Assembly (NCBI GenBank): GCA_002245135.1 | Contig: NGBS01000302.1 | Span: 1 to 64,000, forward strand | From: Proteromonas lacertae | Taxonomy: Eukaryota; Sar; Bigyra; Opalinata; Proteromonadidae | DNA length: 64,000 nucleotides | Direction: 5' to 3' | Shown here: piece by piece, positions 40,267-52,921 of the stretch | Numbering within the stretch: the stretch's first letter is position 1 | How the letters are laid out: each line of letters opens with the position of its first letter | Notes under the pieces: generated by a model | The model's input: the letters and a program-made list of their open reading frames with translations, nothing else | Told to the model about the DNA's origin: nothing | Database searches by the model: none | Translations under genes and position numbers: made by a program

Positions 40267-43200
40267 ATGTCCAGTATATTACCATTCTTTATATTGTATA
40301 GCATTCCAAAGGAGGAATGTCAATCCAGCTGGGGCAAAGCCTGGTTCAAGGCAGGCAGGTCCTACTCCAGTTAGAGGTAATTTAAAGCAAGGTTTAAAGT
40401 ATTTATTTCTATTCTAATGTTGATTAGACCAAATCAAATAGCTAACACATCTAGTAAGGCTTTGAAGATGGTAGCTCCACCATCCAGTAAAAAGGCCGAT
40501 CAAATTATAGACGATTTTATAAAAAAGACAGATATTCAAAAAGAAGTCGTAGAATGTGCTGAAAGAATCAATACTGTTCTAAACAATTTTGTAGAAGATA
40601 ATGGATATGAACCACTGTATGAATTATCAGATGGGACCTTTGGTGGAAGAGATGCAGTGTTAGATGATCAAAAAGGGAAGTTAACTCTATTAATAGTCAA
40701 TTTTGAAAATGCAGGTATGACAAAATCAGAGATTCTTTCATCACTAAAGAAATGGTTTGAAACTACTTCAGGTGATTTTGGTCGATTGAAATTAGATGTT
40801 GATTTTACAAACAGAAGAAGAGGAGAGCCAATAGATGAGAATAAAGAGACTGAAACAGATTCTTTATTAAGAGAAACTAGCGAATCAGCAGCTGTAATGA
40901 GTCAAGTAGCTGAAGAAAGTACTTCAAATTTGAAAGATTTGTTTCATAGTGCTGTATCTAGAGCAAAGTTTATTGCAGAGAGTTTTTCGTATATATATTT
41001 GTGTTTATTTTATTTTATTTAGAGGTGGTAAGAGTAAGCAAGAAGTTCAAGCATTAGTAGATCAATTACAATCATTGTTACAAGAAACAGAAAAACAAAA
41101 TAGAAGAATACAAATATTAGACGAAGAAATAGGAACAAAAGATGCTGAAATCGCTCAATTAAGACAAACTAATGGTGAAATGGATAAAGTAATGAGAGAT
41201 AAAGAGAATGAATTAAACCAAAGAATATTTGAACTAACCAAATCGACTAAACAAATGGAAATACAAAAGAAGGATGCAGATAGACAATTACATGAATTGG
41301 AACAACAAATGAGACAAATGAAAGCAGATTCAATGAGAGAATTAGAAGCTGCGAAAGCAGCAGCAAATGCAACGAATGAAGCAATTCAAAATCAATTGAA
41401 AGGTGGTTTAGAAAATGCAAATTCAGCTTATGCTGAGTTGAAAGAACAATTTAATAAGAGAAATCAAGAAATAGCTGAATTGAAAGTACAAATAGAAAAA
41501 ATGAAATTAGAAATTGCTCGATTAAGTAAATCTGGTGTTGATAATGCAAGAGAACAACAGAAAATAGCAGAAAATGAGAAGAAAAAAGCAGGAGAAATAG
41601 AATCAACATATGGTAGAGAAATAGAGAAATTAAATGAGATGGTAAGGCAGTTGAATATGGATATTGATTTTAATAGTAAAACAATGGATTCACAAGAACT
41701 GATAATAAAAAATTTAGAGAAAGAAAATGATGAATTGAGAGATAAAGTGGATGACTTATTAGAGCAATTGAAGAAAGGAGGAAGTACTGAAGTAAAGATT
41801 GAAAGAACTAAGAGTAAAATGAAGTTGGTTGATGCACAGAATAATGTGAATAAAAGTCCAAAAAGACAATCTATTCTGTACAAATCTGATACAAAGCAGT
41901 TAGTTTTAGTAGAAAAAGATGATCGGGATACTCAAACTACATTTGATGAAGATGAATATCAATCAGAACAATATAAAAAACGTGTTGCTGTTGCTGCTGA
42001 AGTAATGGAAAGTCCTTTGATTTTAAGAATTAAATATTTACAGAAACAAGCCAAGCTTGCTAAAGATAGTGTAGCAAAGTATAAAGATATGATTGATACA
42101 ATATCAAATGCATCAGCTGATGGAGATGGTATGTCAAAGAAAATACAACATTTGCTTGAAGAAAATGATAAATTAAACTCTTCTATAAGTAATTTAAATG
42201 ATAAATTGAATGCTAAAGATGAAGAATTAAAGAAAGAACATGAAATTGCATTAGAAAATTTAGAGAAAGGAAAACCAGTTATTCCTGAATGTGAAATAGA
42301 AGAGTATGGATTTTTATCATTTTGGGATGATGAAGAGGAAGAAGGTGCAATATTTGCAGTTGATGAAGAAGAAGAAGAAGAAGAAAATAAAGAGAATGAA
42401 CCAACTAATGATGAAGTAATTGATGGTGATGAAGAATTAAAAGATTTATTAGATCAATTAGACGAAAATGAAGAGAAGAAAGAGGAAGAAGAAAAACCAA
42501 GTGAAGTTAAAGAAGATGAAGAAAAGAAGGAAGAAGTTAAAGAAAATGAAGAAAAGAAAGAAGAAGAAGTTAAAGAAGAGGAAGAAAAGAAAGAAGAAGA
42601 AAAACCCAAACGTAGATCATCTATTAAACCAACTGTCCCACCAGGTGTTAAAGAGAAATTATTAGAATTGGCAAAGAAGAATAAACTACTAGAAAGTGAA
42701 GTAGCAAGATTAAAGAAGTTATTAGCACAATATCAACAAACAGCTCATAAAGAGATCAATCATAAGATGAATAACTTCATTAAGAAAGTAGAAAAGATCA
42801 TTGATAATAATGAAAAAGAAAATGTTCCTCCAAGTAATAATGTTGCAGAAAATGAAAATGAAGAAGTTGATAATGTCAATGATTTTGAACAACAAAGAAA
42901 TAAGAGAAAATCAACTAGAAGAAGTAGACAGAATTCAATGAGTGATCAGAAAAAGAGATTATCTTCATTTGGTGAAAATAGATTAATAGAATCAGGAAAA
43001 TGTCAAATACAAGAAAGTATTGATGGAAAACAGATTATTAAGACTGAAGATGGCCAAATATTGACTTTAGAAAATGGGAAATTGATTGCTGCTGAAGAAG
43101 TAAAGGATATAAAACCATTTAAAAAGACAAATGATAAAGAAAAAGAAAAAGAAAAGAATCAAGCAGAAAGTGATAAGCAACAAAGACCAGTTTCACAATT

Positions 43201-46132
43201 AAGAAAAGCTATAGATAGTAAAGCAAAAGGTGAAGATAATAAAGAGAAGGAGAATCATGAAAATGTAGGGGAAAAAGAAGAAGAAAAAGAAAAAGAGAAT
43301 AAAGATAAAGAAAATGAACAAGATAGAATTGAAGATAAATCCAAAACAGAAGAAGATACAAGAAAACAAATTACCTCACCTGATGGTAAAATATTATTCA
43401 TTGATAATGGTGAATTAGTTGATACTCACAAAACAAAACTTGAAAGAATCTCAGAAAGTCGTCCAACAACAGCAGATAGTATGGCATATAATGATGAAAG
43501 CAGACCAACAACAGGAGGTGATGAAACAATAATAGAAAATGATAGTAACTTAGTAAATAATGATAAGAATAAATCGTCTATTTCACCATCAACAAGAAGA
43601 AGATCTCCTAAGAAGAAGTTTGATGATGAGTTTGACTTTAGTGCTAGTGCAGGTTCAAGTGGATTTACTGGTCAAGTGAAGAATATGAAAGGAGGAGGGT
43701 TTTTAATGGAACAACCAAGGAAATCTCAAATTGATTATAAGTTTGAAGCTCATAGAAGAGAATCGTTAAGTAAAGGTAGAACTCCTTCTGTTATAATAGC
43801 ACCAGAATTTCCACCAGAATATAATTCACCATCTTGTGCTTTTGTTGATACTGAATTAGGTCAATCACCACAATATTATCAATATGGTGCTAAAGGATTG
43901 AAGAGAATTTCTGATATAAAGAATGCAACAGCTCCTATATATCCAGTTCCAAGTGAAGAAGAAGAATTATGTAATACAAATCTATTATCTACTTCTACTC
44001 ACACTTCACCATCAACTTCACCAAAGAAATTAACAAGGCCAAGAACCTCACAAACACTCGTTAATGATACTAATTTAAAACCAATGCTTTCGCCAACACA
44101 GAACAATAAGAAACCATCTACAGCCATGCCTTTATCTTCTTCTACTACTACCAATAAACCTTCAACTGCGTCTAATACATCTCCATCACCAACTAGACCA
44201 CCATTTACTCCATTACAACCAACAAAGGTAGTTGCTAAACCCTCAATGAATTATAACCAAATGTCTACTAACTCTAGTGATTATTATCAACCAACTGATA
44301 GTAATGAACAACAACAACAACAACAAAGAAGTCATTCTCCACAATATGATCCAAATGTTGCTTATGATACAACAGGAATGAGTTCAACTGCTTCTATCTT
44401 AAATAGAAGATTAAATCCATCCAATCTATCAGATTTAGTTCCAGAACCACAAATGGTAAGAGTTCCAACAGAATCTTATATTACAATTAATCCAAGAGAT
44501 AGAGATATGACACAACAACAGCAACAACAAAGAAGAAGAAAGAAAGAGCAATTCCAATTGCCTTATGATAATGTACAACAACAGTTAGATTATCATGGTC
44601 AATTAAATCATGGTCCATTTGCTAAACAATTACTAGCTTCAGGTAATAGACCAACATTTGAAACACAAATCAGCGAACCAATTGTACAAGAACCACCACC
44701 ACCATTATCACCAGCTGATTTAATGAATAATGGAAGAAACTCACCACCAGGTAGAGAAGTATTATCACCAACTCCAATTGATATTGTATATAAAGGACCA
44801 CCAAGAAGACCTGTTAGAAATCAATTCTACACTGGTATAGAAGCATTAAAGAAACAATTTGATGATATGGATCCTGTTTTAGAGTATATTATTATATTTA
44901 TTTATTTAAATAGTTGGGTATTAACAAGATTGCAACAATCACAACAAAGTGCTTCTAAAGCATTAGCTGACACAAGAAAACAAGTTAAGACAATGCAATC
45001 AATCATTTCTGATCAAGATTTAACAATAAGAGGTTTAGAAATGAAGATGAAACTGATGGAACAAGCAGGAGCTCGACCTTATGGTGCAATGGAAATAGCA
45101 GAAGAATGTATGACAAGAGATAGAGAATTAAGAAGTAGAAAAGTGAATGAAACATTTGCAAAGTTATACCATAAAGCTCAAGTGAAACAAATAGAAGATG
45201 AACTTCATGATCCAGCGTTAGTGGAAGATATAAAGACAAGAAGAGCGTTACAATTCTCCAAGAAGAAATATATTACAACTTTAAGAAAGAGAGATGAATC
45301 AATAAGAATGATCAATAGAGAAAGAGAAACAAGTCTAAAGATTGTATTACAGACTTATAATGGTATGAAAACAATCGAGAAATATCTCTTCAATGGTGTG
45401 GTATATGGAAGTGCAGTTAGTAATCAATTATACAACGAATATAATGTAATTCAAAATGAAATGAGAATGAGTAGAGCAATTTCAGCAAATGCTCAAAGAT
45501 ATGGTAATATTAACTGTAATAATTATCCACAACTACCTCCAGTATTTGGTGTTGGATATACTCCAGAAACTGTTAGAACAAATATTGTACAACCACAACA
45601 AGAACCACCACCACCAATACATCCATTACATTCTGCTTCAACACCTACATTATTACAACCACAAGAAGAAGGAACAGAACAATCATTCAATAATAATTCT
45701 CAATCACAACAGCAACAATCATCTCAAATCCCACCTCAAACTGCTCCAACTAGATCTTTAACCCATCATTATACTAATCCTAACACTTTATTAAAACCAA
45801 TTCCATCTTATGCTTATAGATATGATCCTTGGGAAGGAGTTAGTCCAATTTATATAGAAGGACCAAATATTCAGCAACCAACTGAATATGATAATACTAT
45901 TTACAATATGAATGCCAATCCACGTTCATCTAAAGTTTTACCTTTTTCACCGATGAAATTAGCTGATAGATCTGCTTATAGAACTCCAGTTATAGGACCT
46001 AGAAGTAGTACAAGTCCTAATAATAGATTAGTAAGAACAAGTAATTGGGGACAAAGTGCTAGAAAGACTTATTTCGATGTAACAAAGAGAGAACCTTTAA
46101 TAGTTAGAAAAAATCCGTTCTTGGACCATTAA
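40267..46132 (+). CDS. giant coiled-coil scaffold, about 1,915 residues
   Basis: Five exons, each joined in phase. Exon 1 (MS) is followed by a Gly/Pro-rich exon, a folded region of about 200 residues (LLIVNFENAGMTKSEILSSLKKW), then a long coiled coil (41.0-42.3 kb). A Glu/Lys block follows (EEKKEEEVKEEEEKKEEE), then another helix, a Pro/Gln/Ser-rich stretch, and a C-terminal conserved-looking helical domain (GAMEIAEECMTRDRELRSRK, KTRRALQFSKKKYITTLRKRDESI). SRPTT occurs twice (SESRPTTADS, ESRPTTGGD) with the related RPRTS. An in-frame 30-base intron lies at 44884-44913. No family recognised; architecture suggests a cytoskeletal, centrosomal or ciliary scaffold, but nothing proves it. Confidence 0.7.
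44884..44913 (+). other. in-frame 30-base intron
   Basis: GTATATTATTATATTTATTTATTTAAATAG, a multiple of three with no stop in frame. It would insert a hydrophobic YIIIFIYLN-like patch into a hydrophilic helix if kept. It matches the local intron consensus exactly, so removal is preferred. Confidence 0.65.
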
Positions 46133-46307
46133 TATTTAAATTCTAGATGGTTTATATTATAATCTTATTTATGTAATTTTAATCTTTTTGTTTTGGTAAG
46201 TGTAAAAAGTGATAGAAAACAGAGAATTAACAAAATAAAACATTATTCAAACACTTGTCAAACCTGTTTTACATTATTTTTGAGTTTAGCAAGAACAGAA
46301 TAGTAAT

Positions 46308-48333
46308 ATGGCATCCACACTGATAGCAAGCATTATAAATCCTAATTATAAGGTATTAAACAACTTAATATCTTTATAGGTGTTAGGAATTATGAAACAC
46401 AGTCATGACAGTTTATTATACAAGATTTCAGAAAAGAAATCAAAGAAATTGTATGTATGTAAAGTAATAATATCAAATAATTCTTCAGATAAACAATGTA
46501 AAGAGTTAATTAATTATTATAGAAAGATATCCACAATACCATGCATTTATGTTAATAAATACATACATTATAATTATTTGAGTGATTGTGTGTATTATAT
46601 AAGTAAAGAGTATCCTCAATCACTTGAAAGTGTAAATCTACCACATTTAGTTGAAAATAAAGAGTATGTACCACTTATAAAGGACATAATATATACTACT
46701 GATATATTGCATAACAATAATATAACTAATGGTAATATAAAACCCTCCAATATTCTTTTTTCTAATGAAGATAATCATTTCTATTTATCTGATTATGGTA
46801 AATACATTTTAAGTAATTGTGTTGATAAATCAGAGCCATTTTTTCAATCAAAAATATCAATGTGTTATTTATCACCAGAAGTGATTAAATCATGTCAATA
46901 TGATTTACAATCTAATGATATATGGAGTATTGGTTGTATTATGTATTATATCTTACATAATGGTTTAAATCCATTCATTGGAAAGAACATATTTGAAATA
47001 TATAATAATATAATGTATTTAAAATATAATAGTGGAGAAAAAGAAGGAGAAGAACAGGAAGAAAATGATTTTACTAAAATATATATGATGATATTTCAAT
47101 CAGATAATCAGAAAAGACCAACAATAGGTAAATTGATTGATATATTATCTGAAACAACTGATTTTAAGAGTGATATTGAAGATTTATCTATATTGGTAGT
47201 AGATAAAATGAGTAATTCAAGTAACAGTATGTTGAATTCAGTCGCAAAAGAGAGTAATAATGAGAATAACTCAGAAATTGTGAAATTTTATATAGGTGAA
47301 GGATTATTTAATTATAAAACATGTGTTGATTATTTCAGTAGATCAGATGATGAAATTAGATTATGGTGTCCAATATATGATTTATCGTTTCTCTTTCCAT
47401 TAATAGGACAAAGTGATCCACCATTTACTATTACAGATCAACATAGTATTTTATTTTTATTTTTATTTTGTAATAATATCTATCATAGTATTTAGTGAAA
47501 ATGATTTGGTTAGATTATCATATGAAAATATGATTGAATCAATTCTACGTAAATATGGATACATTAAAAGGGATGATGGATATTTTGAAACAATAGTAGA
47601 TGAATATGAATATTGGAAAAGTAATAGTGAAGAACCAAAACATGTGTTTAATAGAATATTACAAAGTTTAACGAACTTATACCCAGAAGATACTGAGTAT
47701 ATATTATTCATACAAAATGTGATTAAAGATTGTAATAAATATGAAGAAGAAATATTAGATACTACAATAGTATTATTTTCATATTGTTATTTAATAGAGT
47801 GATTTTTATTTGAAAGATGGAAAAGTGTATGGAAAATCATGTCAAGATATTTGCAGAATGTTTCAAAGTCAGTTTAATACATTGATAATCGATAGATACT
47901 TACCATGGCTATTTCCCAATAAGAATCAAGTTAATCCAACATTTACAGATTATGATAAATATTGTATTTTGTTTATATTGATTATAATAATATAGACTTT
48001 AGTAAGAATAGATCAACTATACAGTTAAGATGTAGGCAGTTAATTCATTTAATCATATCGAAATACAAATTAGAGTATTCTTATGAGACAAAAGAAGTTT
48101 CATCAACATCTAATTATTATATGAAATATAAAGATGAGATATTGAGTATTATGCTGAGAATATCTCAATTCTTAGTGATGATTGACTATAGAGATCAATT
48201 AGAGATTACCAATGAGGTTATTGACTTTGTAACTAGAGAAAATAATATTGACTATGATAATCCTTTGATTTATACACATTCTAAAGATGATAATATAGAA
48301 GTAACAGATATTGAAGAAGAAGATGGAATATAA
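46308..48333 (+). CDS. pseudokinase with novel C-terminal region
   Basis: About 630 residues in five exons. The kinase-like domain has YVCKVII at the lysine site, but the catalytic loop is TNGNIKPSNILF (HRD lost) and DFG is DYG. The C-lobe SNDIWSIGCIMYYILHNGLNPF is intact. The HGN/NGN-x-PSN loop is shared with the pseudokinase-LRR gene at 12 kb, suggesting common origin. Instead of LRRs, a helical region of about 350 residues follows (LRKYGYIKRDDGYF, RYLPWLFPNKNQ, ILSIMLRISQFLVMIDYRDQ), not recognised. Ends acidic (DIEEEDGI). Catalysis not expected; likely a regulator. Confidence 0.68.
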
Positions 48334-48450
48334 TTGTTTTAATTATGTGATATGCATATTGATAATATGTTCATGTAATTATTTTGTTTGTTTGAGTGTT
48401 TTGTTGTTCCAAAATTAATTAAAAACATATTCGTTTTAAAAATTAATAAA

Positions 48451-50348
48451 ATGTCAGAACAAGAGGAAGATCCATTAGCACAACAATTTGATGCTATTAT
48501 TCTCGGAACTGGGATGATTGAATCCATTTTATCAGAGTATTGAATTTGTATATACACATTTAGATCATTATCATCAGCTAAAAAGAAAGTTTTGCATATT
48601 GATAATGTATTTTATTATTATTACCAATTTTTAGAAATCTGTGTATGGTGGCAACTTTGCAACTTTTTCTATCGGTGATTTCACTGGACACTCAGAAAAA
48701 CCAGTTGAAATGAATGAAAAAGTAGATATTTCTTCTGATATTGGTATTATATTATATAAAAACAATCTAACTTCTTTAATAGATCCTTCAAGACTACTCC
48801 CATTAAAAGAGACTATACCATCCTTTGAAATACTAGAAATAAACAACTATGGAAAAGAAAATCCAGAATTGACTGGATGTAGAAAAGAAGAAAAACGAGT
48901 TTTTAATTGATATAAATCCTCGTCTAGTTATCTCTCAAGGAAATACAATTGATGGTTTAATAAACAGTGGAATATCTCAAAATACAGAGTTTCAATTAAT
49001 GGAACATATTTATATATTAGAAGAAGACAAACCAGAGCAAATTCCATGTAATAAAACAGAAATATTTAACAGCAAAGACTTAAAACCAACAGAAAAACTA
49101 CATTTAACTAAATTCATTCAATTTTGTATTGATTATGTAGCAAAATTGAAATATGGAAACGTTGAAACGTTAAATGAACATATGTTAATACATGGTAGAA
49201 TGTTAAATAGACCGCAAAATAAAGTAGAATCTTCTTTACCAATAGAAGAATATATGAATAAACCATTTAAATTATTCTTAAAAGAACAATGTAAATTGAA
49301 TGATAAATTATGTGATATAATCATTTTTACTATTGCTAATTATATTGGTAAAAATAATGAAGAAATGACTACTGAATTAGGAATGAATAATATCACTTCA
49401 TTTATTAAAGGATTAGGTATTTATGGAGATTTACCTTATTTATATTCACTTTATGGCACTTCTGATTTACTTCAAGGATTTTGTAGAGTATCTGCTGTTT
49501 GGGGTGGTATATTTATGTTATGTAATAATATAATTAACTATGTATATGATGATAATGATAAAGATGATTATAATAAAAGAAAAATTGTTGGAATAATTGA
49601 CTCATATGGTCATTTCTTGAAATCTGATAATATTATAATTTCTTCTGATTTTGTTCCATCTGTAGAATATATAAACTGTGATAGTAAAAATGATTGGATT
49701 TATGGTGTTTTTATTGTTGATAAACCGATCTTGAATGATAGATCTTTAACAATTATTCCACCAAATCACAAGTTATTTAATAACTTGAATACTGTCAGAA
49801 TAATGCAAATTAATAGTACAACTAAATGTTGTTATAATGAAACATATATTGTTTATATATCAACATTAAAAGGAGAAGAAGAACAAGATGTTTGTATTGA
49901 TAAAATAAAGAAAATAATGAATTATTTATGTGAGATAACAACATGTACAAATGATGATAATGATGAGGATAAAAAAGAAAAAGAAGAAGAAAAGAGAGTA
50001 ATTCATCCTCATTTATTATGGTCAACAATTTATATAAATCATATAATAGAACAAGTAAAAGAATTACCGAAGAATTTATATATGATAAATATTAAACCTG
50101 AAGAATATAACAATATCGATACTGATTGGTGTTTTGATGTTGCTAAAAGAATGAATGAAGAAATATTTAAAGATGTTCCTTTTATGGTGAAAATACCAAG
50201 GCCTGAAATACCTGATATAGATTTAGATTATATTCCAAGTGGTATAATGTTAGATAAAGATAAAGCTCCCGAAGTATCAAGTGATATTCCTGAAATACCA
50301 TCTCAATTAAATGATGATGATGAAAATAATAAGAATAAAGCAGAATAA
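48451..50348 (+). CDS. Rab escort protein (REP/CHM family), with a +1 frameshift
   Basis: About 600 residues. It presents new Rab GTPases to geranylgeranyl transferase II. FDAIILGTGMIESILSE is the family's dinucleotide-like fold, and KKVLHIDNKSVYGGNFATFS has the REP-type GGN rather than the GDI-type GGE. DINPRLVISQG and LMEHIYILEEDKPEQIPCNK with FNSKDLKPTEKLHLTKF match REP conserved region 2; FIKGLGIYGDLPYLYSLYGTSDLLQGFCR follows. Two introns (27-28 bases) near the start and perhaps a 39-base in-frame one at 48744-48782. One extra A in the run at 48888-48896 (GAAGAAAAACGAG) shifts the frame before the IDINPRL block; the downstream frame is open and conserved. GDI is a less likely identity given GGN and the PCNK-FNSK order. 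Confidence 0.82.
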
Positions 50349-50468
50349 ATTATTTTGTTATTATTCCTTCTATAGTTTATGATGTTGTTCTGTTTAGGAC
50401 TGTGAAAAATGTAAATTTAAAGTATATAAAACGACTTTAATTTTTGAAATACCAAACAAGTTTGATAA

Positions 50469-51395
50469 ATGAATTTATCAAAATCTGTTGCAAATGATAT
50501 ATTATCTTCAATATTTCCACATGATGCAGAAGTATTTATATTAAGTTTTTACTGTAGATGGAAGAGAGGGTGGAAAAGAGTGTTTGTGAAGTAGATTTGA
50601 AAATACAACATCTGACGGGTATGAAAATGGTTAAAATGTATTTATTAGATGGTTTAAAGAATATTAATGAAAAGATTGAAGAATTAGATATAAGCTGTAT
50701 ATTAATAAAATTGAAAATTTGATCATCTAAGGTAATATGGGTTTAAAATTTTTAGAAAACAATCTAAACAAAACAATTGAAAATCCTAATCTATTTAGGC
50801 AAATTAATTAACTAAAAAGATTGATGAACTTAAAAACTGTAGAAGGATTAAATTAAATGGAAATAAAATCAAAATGAATGGATTAAAGGTTATTTGTTCT
50901 AAAACATTACATAGACATCCATATATATATATGGATGTGATTTTTAAAGTATATTGATTTATATAAATAGTTTATATTGATGATTGATTTCATTAATACA
51001 ATAGAATATTCGATTGACGTATCTAACAACAATATTTCCTCAAAAGGATTGGAAGAATTAGCTTATTTTATACTAAAATGTAGTAAAGTACACATACTTA
51101 TATATAATAACAAAATTGGAGATGAAGGAGTGAAGATAATGTGTAAATATTTAGATAATTTTGTTGAAAGATTAGGATATTATTCTTCATTAAATCTATC
51201 AAGTATAATATAGTTGTTATTATTATCATTTAAATAGATATTGGAATGAGTGAAAAAGGTTTGAAAATCTTGATAGAAAGATTAAGAGATTATGAACCAT
51301 TAAGAAAGATCAACTTATCAGGAAATGAATTGGATGAAAGTGAATTGAAATTAATGAATAAAAAGAAAATATTACTTAAATATATATATTATTAA
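50469..51395 (+). pseudogene. degenerate copy of a pseudokinase-LRR gene
   Basis: A short, broken relative of the gene at 7.0-10.3 kb. Exon 1 (MNLSKSVANDILSSIF) and the following RVEKSVCEVDLKIQH match its exon 1-2 (RVEKSGNEVDLVIQH), with an intron at the same place. The kinase part is then missing. The rest consists of LRR remnants with stops (NNISSKGLEELA, IGDEGVKIMCKYLDNF, and, after an intron after SSLNLSS, IGMSEKGLKILIERLRDY, ISGNEL-like). These parallel the last exons of the 7-10 kb gene almost residue for residue. A duplication followed by internal deletion and decay explains it. Confidence 0.7.
50915..50936. repeat. 22-base perfect palindrome
   Basis: ACATCC, then ten bases of alternating AT, then GGATGT: a perfect inverted repeat within the LRR pseudogene. 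No known function; it may be a cruciform-prone trace of a deletion. Confidence 0.7.
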
Positions 51396-51413
51396 TTACA
51401 TATTGTTTATTTA

Positions 51414-52763
51414 TTATGGAACAAATCCATCTGATGATCTATTAGATCTATTAGATACTCTTGGTAAAGCTGGAATTGATTGTTGTAACTTCTTATCCAG
51501 TTCATTTCCACTTCCTAGTCTAATATTCTCACCATTACCTCTATTTGATAAAACTGGTTGACTGGCTGTATTCTTCCACATTAGAGTATAATCAACTTCT
51601 TCACTCTAAATAATAATAAGTATATATATATATTAATACAGATGAATTTTGAGAAATTGATCTTCTATCATTACTTGCAGTAGTAGTAGTTGTTGTTGTT
51701 GTGTTATATATTGAATTATTATACGATGCTTGTTTCTTATTTGATTTATAATATGATTGCGGTATTTTCTTATGTAATGTTGCTAATCTTGTAGCTTCTA
51801 AAGCACGATATTTCCATTTCTCCAAATTACCATCACTATGTTTTAATTCATCAAGTATTTGGATTATTCTATCTTGTAATTCATCATTTTCTTCTTTTAA
51901 TTGTCGACATTCATTTACTTCTTCTTGTAATTTTGCATTTCTAATAATATAATAAATAATAATAATAATTAATACTCTGCTTTTAATTCATCTATTTTTA
52001 ATCTCAATTTTCTATTCTTATCTTTTATATTTACTAATTTTTCTGTTAATAATCCATTCTCTTCTTGAGCTAAGGATAAATTCTTTTTCTTATCTCTTAA
52101 GTCTTTTTCATACATTCTATGTTTTCCTAACATCTTTTCTATTCCCTGTTTTTGAATATCAATTTCATTGTGTAAATGTAAATTCTTTATATACAATTTC
52201 TTTGATTCTTCTTCCATTTCATCAAAGGCTTCTCTTTTGAATTCTTCTTGTAATTCAGCGATTCTTTTCCTAAATGCTTGTTCTAAGTTATATCTTTGTG
52301 TAAATGTGTCTTGTTTTAATTTATTCACTTCTTCTGAATGATCTTTTCCTTCCTCTTCTAATGCTTGCATTAATGCATCTACTCTATGTCTCATTCTTCG
52401 AATTTCATCATCTAATACTTTATAACCCTCTACTTGGGATTGTAATTCTATATTCTTTTCGGTTAGTTGTTGAATTTGTATTGTTGTAGATTCTTTCATT
52501 GTTATATATTCATCATTTAGTGTAGTGACATCATCTTGAGTGACTTGTTGAAATCTTTTCATCTGTTTCTGTAGATTTTCATTTGCTGTTTTAAGAGATT
52601 CATTTTCTTCTTTGTAATGATTTATAACTTCCAAGTCACTTTGCCTTTGAGCTGTAAGTTCAGATACTTCGGCCAAGGCATTCTTCAACTTCTCCTTTAA
52701 TTTTTCAGATTCACTAACAGTTTTATCTTTATTCTTCTGCTTAGAACCCAATTTAACAGACAT
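51414..52763 (-). CDS. coiled-coil protein, possibly ciliary
   Basis: Three exons, about 425 residues, almost entirely heptad coiled coil from the first exon (EKLKEKLKNALAEVSELTAQ, IRRMRHRVDALMQALEEEG, FRKRIAELQEEFKREAFDEM). This is followed by a Thr run (TTTTTTTT) and a short C-terminal tail ending DGFVP. The even, long coiled coil with KRIAELQEEF and basic stretches resembles basal-body or ciliary coiled-coil proteins (BBOF1/DUF4515-like). This is a resemblance, not a proof; any coiled-coil structural protein is possible. Confidence 0.6.
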
Positions 52764-52921
52764 AATTTTTAAAAACGAAAAAAACTAAAAATAACGACTA
52801 TATTTTTTGTATTTAATAAAACGATCATATTTGCTTTAATTAAAAAACAAAAGAAATATTAGGTAGTTTAAATTAATAGTTAATGATTAATATATGCATA
52901 TACTAATAAATAAGGTATTTA

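Noticed and set aside
41464-41883. Minus-strand ORF of 139 residues opposite the giant coiled-coil gene.
   Set aside because: Antisense of heptad repeats; composition explained by the sense gene.
48451-50348. Rab GDP-dissociation inhibitor instead of escort protein.
   Set aside because: YGGN in place of YGGE and the IPCNK...FNSKDL order fit REP better.
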